A DNA stretch of 22,330 nucleotides. Origin: Planctomycetota bacterium. Its GTDB lineage: Bacteria > Planctomycetota > Phycisphaerae > Phycisphaerales > UBA1924. Below, piece by piece: positions 8,307 to 14,900 of this stretch (within the stretch, counting starts at the first letter, position 1; every line of letters starts with the position of its first letter). The notes under the pieces are model-generated. The model was given only the letters and a program-made list of their open reading frames with translations, was not told the origin of the DNA and ran no database searches. The DNA is taken from NCBI GenBank assembly GCA_017303565.1, contig JAFLCM010000004.1:1-22330 (forward strand), given 5' to 3'. A program made the translations under genes and the position numbers.

Positions 8307-9401
8307 TCACATCGCCGCCAACCGCCGGGCCGTCTCCCGCTCCGCCAGCGCCTCGGTCATTTCCACCAGCGCCGAACCACCCGCCAAGACCCCCTGCAGG
8401 TCGAACGCACGCTCGAGTCGGTGATCGACGGCCTGGTTCTCCTTGTAGCGGTACGTGCGGATGCGCTCGGAGCGGTCGCCGCTTCCGATCTGGGCCAGCC
8501 GCTGCGCCGACTCGTCGGCCCGGCGCCGCGCCATCTGCACCTCGAACAGCCGCGCCCGCAGGAGCCGCCACGCCTTCTCGCGGTTGGTCGACTGGCTCTT
8601 GGTCTCCTGCATCCGCACCTCGATGCCGGTGGGCTTATGGATCAGGTGCACCGCCGTCGCCACCTTGTTCACGTTCTGACCGCCGGGGCCCCGCGCCGTC
8701 GTGACGTGCTCCACCACGTCGCCTTCGTCGAGTTCCAGTTCCACCGGCCGCGGCTCGGGCATCACCGCCACCGTCGCCGTGCTGGTGTGAACACGACCCG
8801 CCGCCTCCGTCGCCGGCACGCGCTTCACGCAGTGCGTCCCCGCCTCGTGCGCCAGCACGCTGAACACCCCCTCGCCCGCCACCGTGACCACCGCCGCACG
8901 AACGCCGCCCATCCCCGAGTCGGTGTCCACCTCCACCGGTTCCCACTTCCAGCGCCGCGCCGCCGCGAACTTCTGGTACATCGAGAGCAGGTCGCCCGCC
9001 CACAGCCCCGCCTCGTCCCCGCCCACGCCCGCCCGCACCTCCAGCAGCACCGAGGCGACGGCACGATCCTCCGCCGTCACCAGCCGCGACGCCGCCGACT
9101 CCAGGAGTTCCGCGCGGCGTTTCTCCAGTGCCGGGACCTCCTCCCGGGCCAGCGCCGCCAGGTCGGCGTCATTTCCCGCGAGCGCCGCCGCGTACTCCTC
9201 CCGATCCCGTTCCGCGGCCCGCACGCCCGCGAGCGCTTCCGCGAGCGGGTCCAGCGCGCTCTTGCGGATCGACAGGTCCCGCACCCTGCGGTGGTCCGAC
9301 GCCACCGACGGGTCCTCGAGCGCGCGGGCGATCTCGTCGCGCTCTTTCGCCGCGGACTCCAGCCGCTTCAGCACCGCGATGGTCAGTGTGTCCGAGAGCA
9401 T
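8307..9401 (-). CDS. prfA: Peptide chain release factor 1
   Basis: It recognises UAA and UAG stop codons on the ribosome and triggers hydrolysis of the finished peptide. The protein is 364 residues, normal for RF1. The codon-recognition tripeptide is PAT (196-198) in KRVPATEAAGRVHTSTATVAVMPE form, the RF1 version rather than the SPF of RF2. The catalytic GGQ is at 240-242 in RGPGGQNVNKV; its glutamine is the site normally methylated by PrmC. The C-terminus (YKENQAVDHRLERAFDL...) also fits RF1. The ATG at 9401 gives a standard N-terminus, although no strong Shine-Dalgarno sequence is seen. It lies just downstream of rpmE on the same strand, a frequent bacterial pairing, but a terminator separates them here. 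prmC is not adjacent; the next gene is on the other strand. Confidence 0.97.
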   Translation of the reverse strand: MLSDTLTIAVLKRLESAAKERDEIARALEDPSVASDHRRVRDLSIRKSALDPLAEALAGVRAAERDREEYAAALAGNDADLAALAREEVPALEKRRAELLESAASRLVTAEDRAVASVLLEVRAGVGGDEAGLWAGDLLSMYQKFAAARRWKWEPVEVDTDSGMGGVRAAVVTVAGEGVFSVLAHEAGTHCVKRVPATEAAGRVHTSTATVAVMPEPRPVELELDEGDVVEHVTTARGPGGQNVNKVATAVHLIHKPTGIEVRMQETKSQSTNREKAWRLLRARLFEVQMARRRADESAQRLAQIGSGDRSERIRTYRYKENQAVDHRLERAFDLQGVLAGGSALVEMTEALAERETARRLAAM

Positions 9402-9459
9402 CGTGTGGAGTGAGCCAGGAGCCGCGCGTGCCGGTGTCTCTGTTCACGGGGGGCGCATG

Positions 9460-9490
9460 AAAAAGCCCAACCGCGCACGCGACTGGGCTT
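9460..9490 (-). terminator. Intrinsic terminator of rpmE
   Basis: Read on the minus strand, AAGCCCA pairs with TGGGCTT, with an inner GC pairing, and a T-run (TTTTT) follows. It lies 19 bases past the rpmE stop codon and 58 bases before the prfA start, so it should stop most rpmE transcripts or attenuate read-through into prfA. Confidence 0.8.
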
Positions 9491-9509
9491 CGTGTTCCGA
9501 GAGAGAAGG

Positions 9510-9725
9510 CTACTTCTTGAAGTACCCGCCGGCGAACTTGCGCGTGAACCGCTCCACGCGGCCCGCGGAGTCGACCAGCGTGCTCTTGCCCGTGAAGAAC
9601 GGGTGCGAGCCCGACCACACGTCCACGTGCATCTCCGGCACGGTCGCGCCGGTGGTCAGCACCAGCTCGCCGTTGAAGTAGACCTTGCAGTTGGGATAGA
9701 ACTTCGGGTGGATCTTCTCTTTCAT
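9510..9725 (-). CDS. rpmE: 50S ribosomal protein L31 (bL31, zinc-free type)
   Basis: This 71-residue protein of the large ribosomal subunit bridges the central protuberance and the small subunit. The family core is clear: MKEKIHPKFYP at the start, then VDVWSGSHPFFTGK and the C-terminal VDSAGRVERFTRKFAGGYFKK. The zinc-binding cysteine pairs of the C+ form are absent; only one Cys (residue 13) remains, and the usual CSxCHPF segment reads WSGSHPF. It is therefore a C- (zinc-independent) version. AGGTGA sits 5 bases before the ATG. A terminator follows the stop codon. The upstream region carries a 23-bp tandem repeat within 150 bases of the start, where promoter or leader signals should lie. Confidence 0.95.
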   Translation of the reverse strand: MKEKIHPKFYPNCKVYFNGELVLTTGATVPEMHVDVWSGSHPFFTGKSTLVDSAGRVERFTRKFAGGYFKK

Positions 9726-9775
9726 GGCGTCACCTGCTCACGCCCACGGCGAAGCCGTCGGACGGTCGATTGTCT

Positions 9776-9867
9776 CCGGGTCAATCCCGGATTACTGGCC
9801 GGGTCAATCCCGGATTACTGGCCGGGTCAATCCAGAAATGCTGGCCGGGTCAGTCCCGGATGAATGC
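9776..9867. repeat. Four tandem copies of a 23-bp unit upstream of rpmE
   Basis: Units run 9776-9798, 9799-9821, 9822-9844 and 9845-9867. The first two are identical, the third differs at a few bases and the fourth decays at its 3' end. Each unit starts CCGGGTCAATCCCGG, in which CCGGG and CCCGG are inverted around TCAAT, so every copy can form a 5-bp stem (weakened in copy 3). The block lies 51-142 bases upstream of the rpmE ATG. It could be a protein-binding array, a transcript leader structure or simple slippage expansion; the sequence does not decide between these. Confidence 0.85.
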
Positions 9868-10307
9868 CCACCCGCTCTTGCCCGAGGCGGTGGGGGGGAG
9901 AGTTTACCCGGTTCACCCCCCAAAACCAAGCCGCCCCAAAGGCGAGGCCGACCCAGAAGCCAACCCGGCCCCCCAGGCCCCAAAGCCCACAACCCATCCA
10001 CCCTCGACGCCCCCCGCCAACAAGGACCGCCCCTGGTCGCGCCGGCCCTCCAAGCCGCGATCTCGAGCCCCAAACCCACAGATCCCACACCCACTCCAAA
10101 CCCACAATCCGAACAAAGTCCGATACACGGCAACCCAAGCCGCCGGCACCGCACGGGCTTGATCCGACACGAAAGGTCGCTATCTTTCCCCTCCCCCCGA
10201 CGCCGTATCCGGCCGATGGGTGTGCGTCAATCCAAAGCCCGGCCCCCGCCACGGCCCCGGAGCGACGATCCGCAGGTCTCGCTGGTTTCCCAATCGTCTC
10301 GCCATTT
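9868..10307. other. Non-coding stretch with strong A+C skew before tRNA-Asn
   Basis: I see no convincing gene here. From about 9900 to 10150 the plus strand is dominated by C and A (runs such as CCCCCCAAAACC, CCCACAACCCATCCACCC), so the minus strand is G+T-rich. Open frames in several phases are low-complexity (Pro/Arg/Gln-rich on plus, Gly/Trp-rich on minus) and lack ribosome-binding sites. The part from about 10150 to 10307 is ordinary GC-rich sequence and must hold the tRNA promoter, though no clear -35/-10 pair stands out. Confidence 0.6.
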
Positions 10308-10379
10308 TCCCCGATAGCTCAATGGTAGAGCGAGCGGCTGTTAACCGCTAGGTTCTAGGTTCGAGTCCTAGTCGGGGAG
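10308..10379 (+). tRNA. tRNA-Asn (GTT anticodon)
   Basis: A full cloverleaf folds: acceptor stem TCCCCGA with TCGGGGA, D-arm AGCTC/GAGC with loop AATGGTA, anticodon arm AGCGG-CTGTTAA-CCGCT giving anticodon GTT, and T-arm CTAGG-TTCGAGT-CCTAG. G73 is the discriminator, as usual for tRNA-Asn. The CCA end is not encoded. A strong terminator follows 10 bases later. The accessory-looking DNA begins immediately downstream. Confidence 0.97.
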
Positions 10380-10388
10380 CTTCCTTCC

Positions 10389-10419
10389 GACCCCGCCTCA
10401 CGGCGGGGTCGTTTGGTTT
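10389..10419 (+). terminator. Intrinsic terminator of tRNA-Asn
   Basis: A perfect 9-bp stem, GACCCCGCC with GGCGGGGTC, closes a TCAC loop and is followed by the T-rich tail GTTTGGTTT. It lies 10 bases past the tRNA end. Confidence 0.9.
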
Positions 10420-10512
10420 ACAGGCGGCCCGTTTTGCCCGTCGCGGCGGGGTGGCCAGAAAGCCCGCAGAATCCGGGCGGTTCGGCGATTGCGGGGCTTG
10501 GCCCGCTGCGCT

Positions 10513-10535
10513 CTCGGTTCGAGACCGATTCAGAG
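10513..10535 (+). repeat. Degenerate copy of the tRNA-Asn 3' half (candidate old attachment site)
   Basis: This stretch matches the T-arm and acceptor end of the tRNA-Asn (10355-10377) in the same orientation. By hand alignment 17 of 23 positions agree, including an unbroken GGTTCGAG, and it still forms its own stem TCGGT-TCGAG-ACCGA. A perfect 13-base palindrome, GACACCGGGTGTC, lies just beyond at 10548-10560. Such a partial tRNA repeat is what a decayed integration site would look like. Chance, or a fragment of another tRNA, remains possible. Confidence 0.35.
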
Positions 10536-10663
10536 CCAACCGGTCAGGACACCGGGTGTCTCGTCATGGGTGCGTCGAAATCCTCTCGAACTCTCGGAGT
10601 CTCGGGTTGACGGGCGGAGGGGTTAACAGGGGCGGATGTAGTCGGCAAGTGGCGAAGACCCAC

Positions 10664-11242
10664 TCACTCGCGACGTCGTACGCCGTGGTGCTGGGCACCG
10701 TATCGCGGTAGTCGCGACGCCAGAAAAGCAATCGCTTGCTCGGCGGAGTCCGCTCCGAACACCTGGTCATCTGGCTCGTCCGAATACCGGATTCGGTCGT
10801 CGATCCGTTGACCGGCAACACGGCCACTCCACCCGTCAACCCTCATGGCGATGATGAGCCGTTTGTAGATCCACGCGAGACAGATCTCGGACATCGTGCC
10901 CGCTCCCCCGCCTATCGCGATCATGGCGTCCGCGTGGGCCACCACCGAGTTGCGAACGTGATCGAGACCGGAGGGGATGACGATGTCGACATGCGCATTG
11001 GCCTCGGCGGGATCATGCCCTGGCAGTACCCCGATGGTGTCGCCTTGAGCGTATCGGCTCGACGACTTCGCCCCACGGCACGCAGATTCCATGACGCCGC
11101 CCAGTCCACCGGTCATCACGCGGTAGCCCGCGTCAACGAGTGCACGCCCGATCTCTTCAGCGAGCACATCCTTCGGTGAACCGGCAGAAACCACGGCGTC
11201 GCCAACCACTGCGATCACCTTTCGACGGGATTGGGATCTCAT
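10664..11242 (-). CDS. SLOG/LOG-like nucleotide-binding protein (TIGR00725 type)
   Basis: This 192-residue Rossmann-like protein belongs to the LOG/SLOG superfamily, probably the TIGR00725 group. Visible motifs are the first strand VIAVVGDA (9-16), TGGLGGVMES (44-53), RN in HVRNSVV (95-101) and the signature GGGAGTMSE (111-119), the counterpart of PGGxGTxxE in LOG phosphoribohydrolases. Characterised LOG enzymes cleave nucleoside 5'-monophosphates to base plus ribose 5-phosphate. For TIGR00725 proteins the substrate is not known to me, so hydrolysis or binding of a nucleotide-type ligand is only an inference. Its ATG overlaps the stop of the methyltransferase gene by four bases (ATGA), so it is the third, translationally coupled cistron of the operon. 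No clear terminator follows; tRNA-Asn lies about 285 bases downstream on the other strand. Confidence 0.85.
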   Translation of the reverse strand: MRSQSRRKVIAVVGDAVVSAGSPKDVLAEEIGRALVDAGYRVMTGGLGGVMESACRGAKSSSRYAQGDTIGVLPGHDPAEANAHVDIVIPSGLDHVRNSVVAHADAMIAIGGGAGTMSEICLAWIYKRLIIAMRVDGWSGRVAGQRIDDRIRYSDEPDDQVFGADSAEQAIAFLASRLPRYGAQHHGVRRRE

Positions 11243-11928
11243 TGACGCGGCTCCTGTTGCAACGGTTTGGTGCCCGAGAGTCGGAGTGTGCCCTCTTCAC
11301 GTTCCGCTCGGTCGATGGTCTGATCAATTGGTGCCGACGCGATACCAGTGAATCCTGCACGGGAGAGAAGGAGTGTCAGACTCTGGCAGTCATACGCGAA
11401 CAGATGCTCGCCGAAACGATCCCGGAAGTGGTAGTTCAGGTGCTCGATCGGCAACTGGACCTCCGGTGGATGCCATCGTTCCCGAGCCATGCGAAAGTAG
11501 TGCGCGTGCTCGCCTTCGACATACGCCCGAATGGCCTTCTCCGTATCCGGCACCCCGACTCGGACAGTGCCACCCGGGGTCAGCACGCGGTAGCACTCTG
11601 CGAGGACGTGTAGCGCCTCGTCCGGATAGGCGACGTGCTCCAAGACATGCTCAAGGCGGACGCTGACCAACTGCCCGTCGGAAATGGGCCAGCGGGCACG
11701 GATGTCGAACATCACGTCGGCCTGTCGATACAGGTCAGCGTTGATCCATCCAGGAATGAGGTACTTGCCGCACCCCAGATTCAGCCTCTTGCCTTGGAAG
11801 GCCACGCGACGCGCTCTCCAACGACCGAGGCAGTGACGAACCGAGTATCGGACCTCGCGCAGGAGTCCACGGAGTGACCGATCAAGGGGCGATCGATGAG
11901 TCGGGATCGTGCTTGTGGCAGGCTTCAC
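11239..11928 (-). CDS. Class I SAM-dependent methyltransferase
   Basis: This is a 229-residue methyltransferase of the Methyltransf_11-like type. A basic N-terminal stretch (about residues 16-48, rich in Arg) precedes motif I, LNLGCGKYLIPGW (49-61), and the acidic end of strand 2, NADLY. The motif IV region EHVLEHVAYPDEAL (93-106) and the post-motif RVLTPGG (114-120) are typical of enzymes that methylate sugars or other small molecules near glycosyltransferases. The acceptor is unknown. The GTG at 11928 was chosen because it overlaps the stop of the upstream giant gene (GTGA), with GGAGG about 9 bases upstream; an in-frame start at 11970 lies inside the giant gene. It is the middle cistron of a three-gene coupled unit, ending in an ATGA overlap with the SLOG gene. 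A role in methylating the product of the giant protein is inferred. Confidence 0.88.
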   Translation of the reverse strand: MKPATSTIPTHRSPLDRSLRGLLREVRYSVRHCLGRWRARRVAFQGKRLNLGCGKYLIPGWINADLYRQADVMFDIRARWPISDGQLVSVRLEHVLEHVAYPDEALHVLAECYRVLTPGGTVRVGVPDTEKAIRAYVEGEHAHYFRMARERWHPPEVQLPIEHLNYHFRDRFGEHLFAYDCQSLTLLLSRAGFTGIASAPIDQTIDRAEREEGTLRLSGTKPLQQEPRQ

Positions 11929-14900
11929 GCTCGCACCTCCTCGCACGTCCAATGGTCTACCTCGTCGCACGGCACAAACACGCCGCCAAGGTACGGCACC
12001 GCAGTGACACGGACACCTCTCAGGGAAGCCAGCGCTGCCATGATGAAGAAGTCGTGCGTCACGGCCACAGCGCGATGAGCGCCCGTCCGACGAGCAGCGG
12101 AGGACACGTCACGGATGGCTCGCTGAACCAACTGGTCGCAGGGGACGAGGACTCCAGGCATGAGCGAGCCGTCCATCCACGCCCCCATGAGTCCCGCCCA
12201 CCCCAATCGGGCTTTGACGAGTTCATAGAGATCACGATCGGCAACGCGGAAGTCGACAAGCGAATCGAGGGTTGCCAGCGACTGCTCATCGCTGCCTGCT
12301 CCGCGGGCAACCGCCTTGACCGTCTGCACGGCCCGCAACACGGGACTCGACATGAACGCGACACCACGACCCAGCCTGGAGCCGAGTGACTCGGCCTCTT
12401 TGTGGCCGTTCGCGGTGAGGTGTACCGCGTCCTTCTGCTCGGCGCTCAATCCGGCGAAAGACGGCCGTTCACCATGCCGCAGGAACAGGATTCCGCCGCC
12501 GTGCCCCCAGATCTCGCTCGTGATCCGCTCCGGTGGAAGAGCCACAAGAACATCGCTGGAGATACGCGGGCGACGGGGGCTCTTGGCGACCAACGCCGCG
12601 ATCTGAGACTCTCGTTCTGGCCGATCGGCCCCCTTGCCCATTCCGGACGGTTCGTAGAGGTACAGCGGCTCGCGGATCCAGACCCTTCGCTCGGCCATCT
12701 CGACGATCGGGAGCATGAAGCTCCAATCGACCGCGATGTCAGCGTAGCGGTTGCCGACACGCAGATCGTGATCCGGGATCGCGTCGAACAGGTACTTGCG
12801 GAAGGTGCGCAAGTGCTGCCACACGTTGCCACCGCGAGCCTGGCGTGGCGAGTCAAAAGTGACCGGATACTCCACATGCTTGTCGGTGCGGAGCATCGAG
12901 CCGACCGTAACCTGTGCTCCATCGGCATAGGCCTCGGCGACTCGATCGAGCACCTTGGGACCGATGAGCGCATCATCCATGTCCAGAGTGACGATGACGC
13001 TGTTGGCATCGGTGCACACATGCCGGATCGCGAGCGTCATGTTCGCGAGCTGCCCTCGGCGCTCTCTCGGTTGGATCAGCGTCACCCGATCACTCCAACG
13101 CCCAACCGCCAGTTGCAGTGCCTCGCGAGACAGGCCATCGGAGCCGTCGTCAATGACCACGGCACCCCAATGCGAGCTCTGCTGAGCTCCGATGGACTCA
13201 AGAAACCGCGCCATGCGCCCGGGCGGAACATTGCGACCGGTGATCACGAAGATGAACGGCTCCGAGCGATTGCGAGGCACCCAGTCCAAGGGGCCGCCCG
13301 CGAGATCCACTCTGCCGACCTGAGCCGCGGGCACCGGGAACTTCTCCATGAGATCGAGCAGCAACATCCAATCCTCACGGCTCCGCTTGAGCTCGTTTGG
13401 GGGATGCACGAATGCGGTCTGAGCCGAACCTCCGCGGAGCGAGGCAATACGACCGGTCATCGCGGCTTGATCCATCGCCCTGTGCCAGGATGCCGACGGT
13501 TGCCCGTCAGCCAACGGGTTCAGGAAGGGCCGCGCCGCCAGGAGTCTCTCGCGGTGAAGCAGGCACGCGCGCACCTCCACACGCCAAGGCGCTCCGTCGT
13601 TGCAACCGGTGAATCTGGTGCCGGCTGCTTGAGGAACGCTGAGCGATGCGGTCACAGCCTTCGGATCGCCTTCTATCGCCTGGATCATCTCGGAGAGGTA
13701 GTCGTCGGTGTGGGAAGTCCGTTGAACGAGAATGTCTGAGTCCAACTGCAGTATGTACTCGCCCACGCACTGCTCGAAGGCCAGCAGTGGAGCGACGAGC
13801 GGAGCTCCGTGAACGCTGTGGGTTCCTTGGTAGTCAACATCGAACCACTCCCGCATCACCACACCGGCAGACGCTCCCGGGCCTGGACTGACGATGACGC
13901 GGTCGACGACACCACGGGAACGCAGTCTCTCCGTCGCTTGCATGAGTTCGTCAAGGTTGGCTGATGAGTGCTGGCGAACGAAGCCATCGCGGAGAGAGTC
14001 GACAACGAGAACGCGCTCGCAGAAGACGCGTGGTCCTTCGAGCTGGCGTACGAGGTGCGGCACCTGCCGCTCGATCGTGGCGGCCTCCATCGCGCAGGTC
14101 TTGATCACGAGGGACACCCGCGGAGTGGATCGCTCAATCTGCACAGGTCGACACACGAGCGTCAGGAAGTCGGAGGCGGGCTCGAAGCGTTCCGTATCGA
14201 CGGTCTCACTCGCGATGCGGCGTTCCACCCGCAGTCCATGCCTCAAGAGATCTCGCTCGATCTTCGCCAGCGGACGGTGGAACTCCCTGCGTCCAGCCCC
14301 GGTCTCGGCGTTCTCGACGTACCAGAAGGAGTCGTCGTAGCACTTGCCCGCCGGGAGGTCTCGCCTGCGATGGAGATTGGTGGGCCCCCCGAATGTCGCA
14401 ATCGGATTGCAGAGCGTGATCACGACCAGGCCATCAGGCTTCACTGCGGCGCGAAGGTCGGCGAGAACCTGCTCGTACGCCGCGTCGTCACCGAGTTCGC
14501 AGAGGACAAGCGACGAGAGGACTGCGTCATACGGGGCCGCGTTCAACGCGGCGAGTCGATCAGAGGTCAGCGTCAGACACGGCGGCGTGGCTCCGAGGGA
14601 CTGCCAACGGCCTGGCATGTCAACGCCGGGATCGAAGCCGACTGTCCGGAGCCCGGCTTCAGCGAGGTGGCGAGCACTCCGGGCCTTCTTCCCACATCCG
14701 TAGTCCAAGACGCTCTGTGCCCCAGATTCCAGAATGATCGGGTCAACGATTGCCGACACGATGCGAGTCGCGGAAGGCCGCTCATCATTTAGCGATTTCC
14801 AGAACCGCTCAAATCCATCGAGTTCCGGCATCGATTTGTCCACGAGAGCTCGTCGCATGAGTTCATCGAGATCAGCGCGGTGCGGCCAACGCCAAGTCAG

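Noticed and set aside
9776..9867. CRISPR array
   Set aside because: The units are back-to-back with no spacers, and no cas gene is in the window.
9804..10328. Several open frames in the A+C-skewed stretch
   Set aside because: They are low-complexity in all phases, without ribosome-binding sites or recognisable domains; composition alone explains the lack of stops.
10348..10539. Minus-strand frame of 63 codons ending GLEPRT
   Set aside because: It is antisense to the tRNA-Asn; this ending is the familiar artefact of translating the complement of a tRNA T-arm.
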